Position numbers and translations under genes: made by a program. Under the pieces are notes generated by a model. The model saw only the letters and a list, made by a program, of their open reading frames with translations, did no database searches and was not told where the DNA came from. Shown here in pieces: positions 48,637 through 57,340 of a stretch of 64,000 nt of DNA. The first letter of the stretch is position 1. Each line of letters starts with the position of its first letter. This DNA comes from Streptomyces sp. ISL-98. Lineage in GTDB: Bacteria > Actinomycetota > Actinomycetes > Streptomycetales > Streptomycetaceae. The stretch spans positions 62,001 to 126,000 of the forward strand of contig NZ_JAGGPB010000029.1 in assembly GCF_018614055.1 (NCBI RefSeq), in the 5' to 3' direction.

Positions 48637-48793
48637 GCCGCGCCCTCTCTTACGAACCTTCGTGTACGGGGGCGACAGTCTTTGTCCGGGTGACGTACGC
48701 CACAACAGGCACGGGGTCACTCAAAACCCTTGCCGAAGCGACGAGTTGTCGGGCCACAGGGTCGCGATATCTGTCCCGTAACCGCAGGGTGAT

Positions 48794-48804
48794 GTTCCTG
48801 GAAC
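48794..48804. promoter_or_regulatory. Short dyad between the permease and PucR-type genes
   Basis: GTTCC-T-GGAAC is a perfect 5-bp dyad 24 bp before the pucR-like start, within its expected promoter. It could be the regulator's own binding half. Confidence 0.3.
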
Positions 48805-48815
48805 TTGGGCGCAGG

Positions 48816-48821
48816 TAGCGT
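48816..48821 (+). promoter_or_regulatory. Candidate -10 box for a leaderless PucR-type transcript
   Basis: TAGCGT lies 7 bp before the ATG at 48829 and no binding site is present, as expected for a leaderless mRNA. Confidence 0.45.
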
Positions 48822-48828
48822 CCTCGGG

Positions 48829-50457
48829 ATGGACACTCAGGGCGGAATCACCGTGCAGCGGGCACTGGAGCTGCCGGGGCTCCGCGGCGGGCTCCCCGAG
48901 GTGGTCGCCGGCGCCGACCGTCTGAACCGCACGGTCCGCTGGGTGCACGCCGGCGAGGTGCCGAACATCGCGTCGCTGCTCAAGGGCGGCGAGCTGCTCC
49001 TCACCACCGGCCTGGGCCTCGGTACGCGCCCCGCCGAGCAGCGTGCTTTCGTACGCCGCCTCGCCGAGCGCGGGATCGCGGCGCTGGTGGTGGAGCTGGG
49101 GCCGCGCTTCAGCAGGCTGCCCTCGACCATCGTGGAGACCGCGCGGGCGGCCGGTCTGCCGCTCGTACAGCTGCACCGCGAGGTGCCGTTCGTATCGGTC
49201 ACCGAAGAGGTCCACACCGAGATCGTCAACGGCCACTACACGCTCCTGCGGCGGGCCGAAGAGGTGCACCGCCGCTGCACCGAGGCGCTGCTCGACGGGG
49301 GCGGGATTCCCCAGGTCCTCGGCATCCTGGCCGACTTCACCGCCAACCCCGTCTTCCTCGAAACGGCGGACGGACAGCTCCTCTACGCGGCCGCGCCCGG
49401 ATCGGGCGAGGCCTGCGCCGACCCGCTCCAGGTGTGGGAAGGCCTGCGCGGGCAGCGGGAGGCACGCGAGGCGGGCCCGCCCGCGAACGGCGTGCTGGTG
49501 GACGTACCGGGCGGCGGCCACGGAGCAGGCGCGGTACGGGCCAGGATCGCCCTGCTCGCGGTCTCGTCGCCCCTCCTTCCCGTCCACCGGATCGCTGCCG
49601 AGCGGGCGGCCGGGATCCTCGCGGTGGTCCTGATGCAGGCACGCCAGGAGGAGGAGCTCGCCGCGCGCGGGCGCGGCGACTTCCTCACCGACCTGGCGGA
49701 GGGCCGTATCGCCGCCGAGGACGCGCCCGCGCAGGCCAGGGTGCTCGGCTTCAAGCCGGGCGAGGGCCCGCTGCTCCCCGTCGTGATGCGGCTCGCGGCC
49801 GAGCTGGCTCCTGCGGGCAACTGGGCGGTGCTGGCGCGGGCCGTCCTCGAAGAGCTGTCCTCGGTCGGCGTGCCGGTCCTGCTGGGCGTACGCCCCGTGG
49901 AGGGCCGCGTACCGCTGCTGCTCGGCCTGCGCTCCGAATCAGAACGTACGGCGGTCGCCGACCGGGTGGCAGCGGCCCTGCGCGCCGGTGTGGAGCGGGC
50001 CGGTCTGGAGCGCGCGGGCGGCCATCCGCCGGTCGTGGTGGTCGGCGTCGCGGGCAGCTGGGCGGCAGCATCGGCGGGCCTGCGGCACGCGGCGGAAACC
50101 GCAACGGCGGCCCAGGGGCTCTCCGACCGCCCCTGGTACGACGCCCGGCGCCTCGACATCGACCTGCTCCTGTGGCGCCTTCGGGACCATCCGGACCTGG
50201 CGGCCTTCGTGGACCGGGCGATCGGCCCCCTCCGCGACCACGACCGCACGTCCCGCCCGCCCCTGCTCCCGACCCTGCAGACCTATCTCGCGCACGCGGG
50301 CCGCAAGGCGGAAACAGCCCGCGAGCTCCACCTGAACCGCCAGACGCTCTACAACCGCCTGGCGCGTATCTCCGAACTCCTCGGCACGGACCTCGACGAC
50401 CCCCAGACGGTCCTGGCCCTGAGCCTCGCGCTGCGGGCTCGCCGCCACACGTCCTGA
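48829..50457 (+). CDS. PucR-family transcriptional regulator
   Basis: A 542-residue regulator. Residues about 5-125 are the N-terminal PucR domain (VQRALELPGLRGGLPEVVAG, then LLLTTGLGLG). The C-terminal 60 residues form the PucR helix-turn-helix (LLPTLQTYLAHAGRKAETARELHLNRQTLYNRL, given here as the TARELHLNRQTLYNRL recognition part). PucR proteins activate purine, amine or amino-acid utilisation genes in response to a ligand. The gene is divergent from the amine permease/oxidase operon with a 192-bp gap, so it is the probable regulator of that operon. The ATG at 48829 looks leaderless; a TTG at 48805 is the alternative. It ends 15 bp from the convergent glycosyltransferase stop. Confidence 0.9.
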   Translation: MDTQGGITVQRALELPGLRGGLPEVVAGADRLNRTVRWVHAGEVPNIASLLKGGELLLTTGLGLGTRPAEQRAFVRRLAERGIAALVVELGPRFSRLPSTIVETARAAGLPLVQLHREVPFVSVTEEVHTEIVNGHYTLLRRAEEVHRRCTEALLDGGGIPQVLGILADFTANPVFLETADGQLLYAAAPGSGEACADPLQVWEGLRGQREAREAGPPANGVLVDVPGGGHGAGAVRARIALLAVSSPLLPVHRIAAERAAGILAVVLMQARQEEELAARGRGDFLTDLAEGRIAAEDAPAQARVLGFKPGEGPLLPVVMRLAAELAPAGNWAVLARAVLEELSSVGVPVLLGVRPVEGRVPLLLGLRSESERTAVADRVAAALRAGVERAGLERAGGHPPVVVVGVAGSWAAASAGLRHAAETATAAQGLSDRPWYDARRLDIDLLLWRLRDHPDLAAFVDRAIGPLRDHDRTSRPPLLPTLQTYLAHAGRKAETARELHLNRQTLYNRLARISELLGTDLDDPQTVLALSLALRARRHTS

Positions 50458-50472
50458 CCCGGCCCGACCGCC

Positions 50473-51576
50473 CTAGCCGGTCAACTCGTCGTACACACTC
50501 AGCACCTGTGCGACGGTGTCGTCCTCCGTGGGCCAATGGGCGGCCTGCGCCCTGCCCGCTTCAGCCAGCCACTGCCGTCGCGCAGGATCGGCCAGCAGCC
50601 GGACGACTGCTCCCGCGAGAGCGTCGGTGTCCCCGTACGGCACGAGTTCGGCAGCGTCGCCCACCAGCTCGGGCACCCCGCCGACCGCGGTGGCGACCAG
50701 CGGAACGCCCGCGCGCAGGGCCTCCTGCGCGACGACGGACCGCCCCTCCCACTTGCTGGCGAGCACCGCGACGTCGGCGACCGCCAGCAGATCGGCAATG
50801 TCGTCGCGACGGCCGAGGAGCTTGACGGGCAGCGACTCGTCCTCGATACGACGCTGAAGGTCCGCCCGCTCGCGCCCCTCACCGGCAACGATCAGCAGCG
50901 GTACGGGGTCGAGGTCGCGCCAGGCCCGGGCGGCATCCAGCAGCGTTCCGTACCCCCTGCCCCGGACCAGGCTGCCGACGGCAATGATCAACGGCCGTTC
51001 CACCGCGCCCAGTTCGGCTCGCGCTTTGCCTTCCTTGACGCGCGCGACCGGCAGCGGCGCGGGCACACTGACCGGCGCGAGCCGCGCGTCACGCGCACCC
51101 CGCCGACGGGCCCGGTCGACCAGATCGGACGACGTACCGAGCACAACCGCGGCCGCCTTGGCCGCCCTTCGTTCCAGCAGCCGTACGACATGGCCGCGCG
51201 GGCCGTCGGCATGCGCCCGGGTGTGCCAGGTGACCACCAGCGGAATCCCCCGCCCTCGCAGCGCCAACGCGCTCCGCACGGCGGCGTGCAGCCCGTGCGC
51301 GTGCACCAGGTCGGCCCCGGCACAGGCGGACCGCAGCGCGCCTACGGCGGCGGGATCGCTCCTCCTGGGTACGGACACGAACTGCGCGCCGGCACCGCCG
51401 AAGTCGTAACCGGGCTCAAGCCCCGCAGGGGCGCACACGGTTACCCGCAGACCCCGCGCGACAAGCCCGGCGGCCAGGGACCTGACGTGCGTACTGCTGC
51501 CCGCACTGCCGCCGCCCAGCACTTGGACCACGCTCAGCGGCGACTGACCGTACGGCGGGACCGGGGTGCTGCTCAC
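50473..51576 (-). CDS. Glycosyltransferase, GT4
   Basis: A 367-residue GT-B glycosyltransferase. The N-terminus SVVQVLGGGSAGSSTHVRSL contains the Gly-rich nucleotide/acceptor loop; the second domain starts RPLIIAVGSLVRGRGYGTLL and has ASKWEGRSVVAQEALRAGVP, the E-x7-E element. The GTG at 51576 has AGGAG upstream; the frame runs further back without a start signal. There are no membrane spans. It converges on the PucR-type gene. A role in wall glycan or lipid glycosylation is likely; acceptor and donor are unknown. Similar genes sit next to recN in other Streptomyces, as I recall. Confidence 0.87.
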   Translation of the reverse strand: MSSTPVPPYGQSPLSVVQVLGGGSAGSSTHVRSLAAGLVARGLRVTVCAPAGLEPGYDFGGAGAQFVSVPRRSDPAAVGALRSACAGADLVHAHGLHAAVRSALALRGRGIPLVVTWHTRAHADGPRGHVVRLLERRAAKAAAVVLGTSSDLVDRARRRGARDARLAPVSVPAPLPVARVKEGKARAELGAVERPLIIAVGSLVRGRGYGTLLDAARAWRDLDPVPLLIVAGEGRERADLQRRIEDESLPVKLLGRRDDIADLLAVADVAVLASKWEGRSVVAQEALRAGVPLVATAVGGVPELVGDAAELVPYGDTDALAGAVVRLLADPARRQWLAEAGRAQAAHWPTEDDTVAQVLSVYDELTG

Positions 51577-52029
51577 GGAGCTCCTGAGTCGACGTCGGTG
51601 CGGGGTACGCACGCGGTGCAGGCCCAAGAATGCCAGCCCGCACGCGCGTTCCGGCACCGCAGAACGGCCGAACCGGCGGCCGCCCCCAAAACGACCGCAC
51701 AGGGATCACCCACATGGGTGACCTCAGTACGTTTTACGGAGCCACGCTTGGTGCCGGGGCTGGGGCGGCCGGTGGTGGTAACGGGGGCGCTGCGGGGCCT
51801 GCGGTGGTGCCGGGGGCCGGGTGGACGGGGTGGGGACGGCGGCGAGGGGGCGGGTCGCGCAGGGGCGCTGTTCGGGACGTAAAGCGTGATTTGTGCGCAA
51901 ATTACTGGCCTCGCAAACAAAGCCCCGCCCCGCAGCTTAATCATGCAGTCCCGAATGGCGCCCCGGAGCGGCACGCCCCCGCACGCGCAAATCTACGCCG
52001 GCCCAAACCGCCCGCCCCCGCCAAACGCG
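51577..52029. other. Intergenic region between a glycosyltransferase and recN
   Basis: 453 bp between two minus-strand genes. No reading frame shows convincing protein features; the frames present are alanine/proline/arginine runs that follow base composition. It contains two dyads: TCACCCA-CA-TGGGTGA (51706-51721) and, in a local AT-rich spot, ATTTG-TGCG-CAAAT (51889-51902). These are candidates for operators or the glycosyltransferase promoter. Confidence 0.55.
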
Positions 52030-53763
52030 CTACGCGTCCGCGCGCGCAGCCGCCAGCAGTTCCTCCGCGTGTGCTCGCGCCGTCTCCGAGTCCTCCTGGC
52101 CCGCCAGCATCCGCGACAGCTCCCGGACCCGCGCCTCGCCCTCCAGCACCGTGACGCCACTCCTCGTCACCGACCCGTCGTTGGTCTTTTCCACCAACAA
52201 CTGCCGGTCGGCGAACGCCGCGACCTGCGGCAGGTGTGTCACCACAACCACCTGCGCCGACTTGGCAAGCTTCGCCAGGCGCCGCCCGACCTCGACCGCC
52301 GCCTTGCCGCCGACGCCCGCGTCCACCTCGTCGAAGAGATACGTAGGCACGGGATCGGACCCGGCGAAGACAACCTCCACGGCGAGCATCACCCGCGAGA
52401 GCTCACCGCCCGAGGCGCCCTTGGCAATCGGCCGCGGCTGTGCACCGGGGTGCGGAGCGAGCAGCAGCTCGACCTCATCCGCCCCGGACGCCCCGTAAGC
52501 CACAAGCCGCCCGCCCACCTCGATCCCGTTCTCCCGGTCCTCGACCTGCCGGATATCGATCGAGACACGCGCATGCGGCATGGCAAGGGAGGCCAGCTCA
52601 GCGGTGACGGCGTCGGCGAACCGCTGAGCCGCTTCCGTACGGGCGTCGGTCAACGCCTGGGCGAGCCCCGCGAGTTCGCCCCGCAAAGCGTCCCGCTCGG
52701 CCGTCAGCTCACCGATCCGGTCGTCGTCGCCCTCCAGCTCGGTGAGCCGCGCCGCACTCTCCTGCGCCCACGCCAGTACGGCGCCGATGTCCTCGCCGTA
52801 CTTCCGGGTGAGCTGAGTGAGGGCCGCGCGCCGTTCCTCCACCGCGGACAGCCGCAGCGGATCGGCGTCGAGATTGTCGGCGTACCCGGCGAGCTCCCCC
52901 GCCACGTCGCCCAGCAGGATCCCGATCTCACCGATCCGCTCGGCAAGCACGGCAAGCGCAGGGTCATGGGCGCGTACAGCATCCAGCGCCCGGTGGGCCC
53001 CGGCGACCAGTGTGGTGGCGTCGACGCTCTCGGGGTCCTCGGGGTTACCGGCGAGCGCGGCATGAGCCACGGACGCGGCGGATGCCAGTGCCTCGGCGTG
53101 CCCGAGGCGCTCCGCCTCGGCGGCGAGTTCGACGTCCTCGCCGGCCAGCGGTTCGACGCCCGCGATCTCTTCGAGCCCGAAGCGCAGCAGATCCGCCTCC
53201 TGCGCCCGCTCCCGCGCCCGCGTGGTCAGCTCGTCCAGCTCCACCGCGACAGTCCTGAGCCGCCGGTACGCGGCCGCGTACTTCGCATGGGGTACGGCGA
53301 CGGCGTCGCCCGCGTACCGGTCGAGAGCCTGCCGCTGGCGGGCCGGCCGCAGCAGACCCTGCTGGTCGGTCTGCCCGTGTACGGCGACGAGATCGTCGGC
53401 CAGCTCGGCAAGCAGCCCCACCGGAACCGAACGCCCACCCACATGGGCACGCGAACGCCCCTCGGCCGAGACGGTCCGGCTGACCAGCAACGCCCCGTCG
53501 TCGAGTTCGGCACCGGCTTCCGCGGCCCGCACGGCGGCGGGCGCGTCGGCGGGCAGGGTGATCCGCCCCTCGACGACCGCCGCCTTGGCCCCGATCCGCA
53601 CCAGGGCAGGGTCGGCGCGTCCGCCGAGCAGCAGCCCGAGGCTGGTGACGACCATGGTCTTGCCCGCGCCTGTCTCGCCGGTCACCGCGGTGAACCCGGG
53701 TGACAGCTCGACGACAGCATCGTCAATGACGCCCAGCGACCGTATCCGCATCTCCTCCAACAC
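52030..53763 (-). CDS. recN: DNA repair protein RecN
   Basis: A 577-residue SMC-like ATPase acting early in double-strand-break repair. The N-terminal head has FTAVTGETGAGKTMVVTSLG (P-loop near 30). Two coiled-coil arms flank a central region (about 150-400, for example LDELTTRARERAQEADLLRF). The C-terminal head has GASGGELSRVMLAVEVV (signature) and YLFDEVDAGVGGKAAVEVG (Walker B). I chose the GTG at 53763 with AAGG 8 bp upstream; the frame is open to 53850. No LexA-type box is apparent in the 139-bp gap to the divergent FtsX gene. Confidence 0.95.
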   Translation of the reverse strand: MLEEMRIRSLGVIDDAVVELSPGFTAVTGETGAGKTMVVTSLGLLLGGRADPALVRIGAKAAVVEGRITLPADAPAAVRAAEAGAELDDGALLVSRTVSAEGRSRAHVGGRSVPVGLLAELADDLVAVHGQTDQQGLLRPARQRQALDRYAGDAVAVPHAKYAAAYRRLRTVAVELDELTTRARERAQEADLLRFGLEEIAGVEPLAGEDVELAAEAERLGHAEALASAASVAHAALAGNPEDPESVDATTLVAGAHRALDAVRAHDPALAVLAERIGEIGILLGDVAGELAGYADNLDADPLRLSAVEERRAALTQLTRKYGEDIGAVLAWAQESAARLTELEGDDDRIGELTAERDALRGELAGLAQALTDARTEAAQRFADAVTAELASLAMPHARVSIDIRQVEDRENGIEVGGRLVAYGASGADEVELLLAPHPGAQPRPIAKGASGGELSRVMLAVEVVFAGSDPVPTYLFDEVDAGVGGKAAVEVGRRLAKLAKSAQVVVVTHLPQVAAFADRQLLVEKTNDGSVTRSGVTVLEGEARVRELSRMLAGQEDSETARAHAEELLAAARADA

Positions 53764-53902
53764 GGACACGACCTTACGAGGTCCGGGCCCCGGTGTGCGA
53801 CGGACCCCGCACCACCACTCCTCGGACGGTACGGAAAACCCCACCCTCAAGACGGGTGATCACCCCATGGTGGGACCTTCCCCCAGGCCGCACTCTGATT
53901 CC

Positions 53903-55228
53903 ATGAGTTCGGGATTGGCAAGATCAGCCCTGCGTGGCCACCGCCCCGCTTTCGTCGGGACCGCGGTGGCGGCGCTCTTCGCGGCGACCGTGGTCAGTGC
54001 GTCGACAACCATGCTCACGGTCACGAGCACGGACGGCGTGTCCGTGCATGTCGCCGACATGGCCACGGTCCTGCTGATCGGTTCGATCTACATGTCGATA
54101 TTCGTGGTCGTGTCGACGATGGGCACGGCAGTGGTCCAGCAGCACCGCGAGCTCGCACTGGTACGGGCGATCGGCGCTCGACCCCGCCAGGTCCGCCGGG
54201 CCGTGGCCACCCAGGCGCTGGCAGCCTCCGTACCGGCCGCACTCACCGGTTTCGCCCTCGGCGGGGCGCTGGCCCGGCCGTGGTTCGACGGGATGCGGGA
54301 CCACGGCCTGATCCCGCCCGGGATGACGTACCAGTTCAGCTGGACAGCGCTGCCGGTCTGCTTCGCCGTGGCCGTGGTGACCTCAACAGCCGCCGCTCTG
54401 CTGGCTTCCCTGCGCTTCTCGCTGCTGCGCCCGTCGAAGGCGCTCGACGAGGCGTCGGCGGGCCGTCGCGGCCTCGGCATGCTGCGGGCCCCGCTCGGCC
54501 TGATCGCCGTCGGGGGAGGTGTCGCCCTGTCCGTAGTGCTGTCCGGGCAGCCGGCGGCGGAAGCGAGCGAGGGCGCATTCCTCGTGCTGATCCTGTTCTG
54601 CGTGGGCACCGGACTCCTCGGCCCGCGGATCGTGGGCCCCGCGGCCTGGCTGGTCTCCGCACCCGCCCAGCGGTTCGGCAGCAGCGCACGCCTGGCCATG
54701 CTCAACGTCCGCTCGCAGCCGCGCCGGTTCTCCGCCGCGGTCGTGCCGCTCGTCCTGGTCGTGGGTTTCGGCCTGACCAAGATCGGGATGCGTACGACGG
54801 CCCAGCACCGCACCGGCTCCGCGGGCAGCGCGGGCGAGGTCTGGCTGGACTACGCCGGCACGGGGCTGTACGCGGGCTTCGCCGCCATCGCCGCGGCGAA
54901 CACCCTCGCCATGATCTCCTTCGAACGCCGCCGGGACGTCGCCCTGCTCCGCGTGATCGGCACGCTCCCCCGCCAGATACGGGCGATGGCCGCCTGGGAG
55001 GCAGGCATCGTGGCGCTCACAGCGCTGGTGCTGGGCGGCGTCATCTCGCTGGCCACGCTCGCGCCGATCCTCGGGACGGCCTTCGGTTCACCGTTGCCGT
55101 ACATCCCGTGGACGGTGGCGGCGGGCGTCGCCGGCGGCACGCTGCTGCTGACCGTGCTCGCCACGGGCCTGCCGGTGCAGTCCGCGATGCGCCGCCGCGC
55201 CATAGCCACGGTCAGCGCGACGGCGTAA
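53903..55228 (+). CDS. FtsX-like ABC permease, without adjacent ATPase
   Basis: A 441-residue membrane protein with FtsX/MacB-type domains. The first domain (MATVLLIGSIYMSIFVVVST then VVQQHRELALVRAIGARPRQVRRAV) and the second (LDYAGTGLYAGFAAIAAANT, then ERRRDVALLRVIGTLPRQIRAM) carry the diagnostic R-x-A/V-I-G-x-x-P-R-Q loop twice. About eight helices are visible. Full-length relatives are about 800 residues with large outer domains, so this is a compact form lacking most of the outer part. No ATPase partner gene is next to it. The ATG at 53903 has no binding site; an ATG at 53867 is possible. It may work with an ATPase encoded elsewhere to export a peptide or lipid. Confidence 0.8.
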   Translation: MSSGLARSALRGHRPAFVGTAVAALFAATVVSASTTMLTVTSTDGVSVHVADMATVLLIGSIYMSIFVVVSTMGTAVVQQHRELALVRAIGARPRQVRRAVATQALAASVPAALTGFALGGALARPWFDGMRDHGLIPPGMTYQFSWTALPVCFAVAVVTSTAAALLASLRFSLLRPSKALDEASAGRRGLGMLRAPLGLIAVGGGVALSVVLSGQPAAEASEGAFLVLILFCVGTGLLGPRIVGPAAWLVSAPAQRFGSSARLAMLNVRSQPRRFSAAVVPLVLVVGFGLTKIGMRTTAQHRTGSAGSAGEVWLDYAGTGLYAGFAAIAAANTLAMISFERRRDVALLRVIGTLPRQIRAMAAWEAGIVALTALVLGGVISLATLAPILGTAFGSPLPYIPWTVAAGVAGGTLLLTVLATGLPVQSAMRRRAIATVSATA

Positions 55229-55255
55229 CGGACCCGAGGGGCGAGCCGGGCTGCG

Positions 55256-56209
55256 TCAGTGCGGCGCCCCGCGCCAGCCTGAAACGGGCAGGGCGAACTT
55301 GGCGACCAGCCGGTCGGTGAAGGACGCGTGGTGCAGCCGTGCCAGCCGTACGGGCACAGCCCCCCGCCGCACCTCCACCCGCGCCCCCGCGGGCAGTTCG
55401 ACGGTCCTGCGCCCGTCGCACCACAGCACGCCGTGCGGCGTGTGCGGCTGGACCTCGACGGCGAGCACCGAGGACGGCGACGTCACCAGCGGCTTGGCAA
55501 ACAGCGCGTGCGCACTGATCGGCACCATCAGCAGCGCCTCGACCTCGGGCCAGACCACGGGCCCGCCCGCAGAAAAGGCGTACGCCGTGGACCCCGTGGG
55601 GGTGGCGCAGACGATGCCGTCGCAGCCGAAGCCGGTCACCGGACGGCCGTCGATCTCCAGGACGACTTCGAGCATCCGCTCGGGCGAGACCTTCTGCACG
55701 GCCGCCTCGTTGAGCGCCCAGTCCTCGTGAACGACATCGCCGTTGTTGTGCACGAGGACGTCGAGGGTCATGCGTTCCTCGACCTCGTACGCACGTGTGA
55801 CGACCCGGTCGACCACCTTGTCGAGGTCGTCACGCTCGGCCTCCGCGAGGAAGCCGACACGGCCCAGGTTGACGCCGAGCATCGGCACCCCGGACGCACG
55901 CGCGAACTCGGCGCCACGCAGCAGCGTTCCGTCCCCGCCCAGGACAACCAGCAGTTCACAGCCGTCGAGTACGTCGGGCGAGGCCTCCGCCACCGTCTCG
56001 ACGGACGGCGGCAGCGGCAGGTCGGCAGCCTCGGCGGCCAGCACGCGCACGCCGAGGCCGCTGCGCAGCAGCCCCTGTACGACCAGTTCCGCACTGCGGA
56101 TCGCCGCTGGGCGTCCGGTGTGCGCGAGCAGAAACACGGTGCGCGTCGAAGCAGACGCAACTGCCGTCGCTGTCGTCGCCGTCGCTGTGGTTGTTGTCGT
56201 CGTTGTCAA
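55256..56209 (-). CDS. nadK: NAD kinase
   Basis: A 317-residue enzyme phosphorylating NAD to NADP. The GGDGTLLRGA motif (near 91), the NEAAV segment and TGFGCDGIVCATPTGSTAYAF are diagnostic. It starts at a TTG (56209) with an ideal GGAGGGG binding site and overlaps the tlyA stop (TTGA). The N-terminal 20 residues are a run of threonine and alanine (TTTTTTT then ATATTATA), encoded by ACN-rich trinucleotide repeats, and are probably dispensable. The same tlyA-nadK-recN order is widely conserved in actinobacteria. Confidence 0.95.
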   Translation of the reverse strand: MTTTTTTTATATTATAVASASTRTVFLLAHTGRPAAIRSAELVVQGLLRSGLGVRVLAAEAADLPLPPSVETVAEASPDVLDGCELLVVLGGDGTLLRGAEFARASGVPMLGVNLGRVGFLAEAERDDLDKVVDRVVTRAYEVEERMTLDVLVHNNGDVVHEDWALNEAAVQKVSPERMLEVVLEIDGRPVTGFGCDGIVCATPTGSTAYAFSAGGPVVWPEVEALLMVPISAHALFAKPLVTSPSSVLAVEVQPHTPHGVLWCDGRRTVELPAGARVEVRRGAVPVRLARLHHASFTDRLVAKFALPVSGWRGAPH

Positions 56210-57021
56210 CTCGGCCCCTCCGCCACTGCACGGTCAACATCCGCCGGGTCGAGTTCAGGAGCCCCCGCCCGGAGCCAGAGAAAGTATTCGACATTTCCCG
56301 AAGGCCCGGGCAGCGGACTGGCGGTGACGCCCCGTACGCCGAGACCGAGCTCCCACGCCTGCCGCGCCACTGCCCGTACCGTTTCCGCCCGCAGCTCAGG
56401 ACTGCGCACGACCCCACCGCTGCCCAGCCGGTCCTTGCCGACCTCGAACTGCGGCTTGACCATCATCACGAGGTCGGCATCCGGCGCCGCGCACCGCACC
56501 AGCGCCGGCAGCACCAGCCCCAAAGGGATGAAGGACAGATCGCCGACGACAAGGTCCACCGGCTCCCCGTCGATCGTGTCGAGTGTCATTTCCCGCACGT
56601 TGGTACGGTCCTTGACGGTCACGCGTTCATCCGACTGCAAAGACCAGGCGAGCTGCCCGTACCCGACGTCCACCGCGACGACATGCCCGGCCCCGGCCCG
56701 CAGCAGCACATCGGTGAAACCGCCGGTCGAAGCGCCCGCGTCCAGCGCCCGCCGCCCCTCGACCTTCAGCCCGAGCGGTACGAACGCCTCCAGCGCGCCG
56801 GCCAGCTTGTGCCCGCCCCGCGAGACGTAGTCGGGGTCGTTGTCGTCCTTGAGCACCACGACGGCGGCGCTGGTCTCGACCTGCGTGGCGGCCTTGGTCG
56901 CGACGGCGCCGCCCACCTTCACCCGCCCTGCGGCGATCAGCTGGCTCGCGTGCTCCCGTGAGCGTGCGAGTTTCCGGCGGACCAGCTCGGCGTCGAGGCG
57001 TCGGCGCGCGACTCCTGCCAC
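56206..57021 (-). CDS. tlyA: rRNA 2'-O-methyltransferase TlyA
   Basis: A 271-residue enzyme that methylates 16S and 23S rRNA cytidines in mycobacteria, where loss gives capreomycin resistance. An N-terminal S4 RNA-binding domain (RRRLDAELVRRKLARSREHA) is followed by an FtsJ-like methyltransferase. The catalytic K-D-K-E set is visible in SRGGHKLAGAL, VVGDLSFIPL, MMVKPQFEVG and GNVEYFLW. The SAM loop is LDAGASTGGFTDVLL. The GTG at 57021 has AGGAG at long spacing (12 bp). It is 7 bp after a small conserved gene and coupled to nadK. Confidence 0.95.
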   Translation of the reverse strand: MAGVARRRLDAELVRRKLARSREHASQLIAAGRVKVGGAVATKAATQVETSAAVVVLKDDNDPDYVSRGGHKLAGALEAFVPLGLKVEGRRALDAGASTGGFTDVLLRAGAGHVVAVDVGYGQLAWSLQSDERVTVKDRTNVREMTLDTIDGEPVDLVVGDLSFIPLGLVLPALVRCAAPDADLVMMVKPQFEVGKDRLGSGGVVRSPELRAETVRAVARQAWELGLGVRGVTASPLPGPSGNVEYFLWLRAGAPELDPADVDRAVAEGPS

Positions 57022-57028
57022 GTTCGGT

Positions 57029-57298
57029 TCAGCTCCTGTTGTCGTACGACGAAGGGGGCGCCGGAGGTCCCGGGCGGGCGTCCAGCGCGGTCAGCGCCTC
57101 ACGCAGCCCCCGGTGTACATCCTCGTACACCTCGATGTGCCCGTCCGCCGGGAGGTGGTCGGCGTCCCCGAGCCGCTCCAGCAGGGCGTCCACATCGGCG
57201 TGCCCGGTGGGGGTGCGCTCCACCCCGATCGGTGCGGGGGCAGCCGGGTGGTACGCCGGCTCGGGCCCGCCCGTCGATCCCGCCGTCTCGTCGTTCAT
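57029..57298 (-). CDS. Small conserved hypothetical protein
   Basis: An 89-residue protein starting at an ATG (57298), ending 7 bp before tlyA. It is soluble and acidic to neutral, with a proline-rich beginning and a helical core: HADVDALLERLGDADHLPAD, then HIEVYEDVHRGLREALTALD. A small protein with this helical core sits ahead of tlyA in other actinomycetes as I recall. Function unknown. It is divergent from the SCP2-like gene across 42 bp. Confidence 0.75.
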   Translation of the reverse strand: MNDETAGSTGGPEPAYHPAAPAPIGVERTPTGHADVDALLERLGDADHLPADGHIEVYEDVHRGLREALTALDARPGPPAPPSSYDNRS

Positions 57299-57340
57299 GC
57301 CCCGACGCTACCCCGAAGCGCTGGGGTACCGTCGATCCCG

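Noticed and set aside
51630..52154. Plus-strand Ala/Pro/Arg-rich open frame before recN
   Set aside because: Runs of Pro, Ala and Arg follow base composition, it overlaps the recN 3' end, and there are no protein-like motifs.
53764..53902. LexA/SOS box for recN
   Set aside because: No GAAC-N4/6-GTTC type sequence is present in the gap; absence noted rather than a site claimed.
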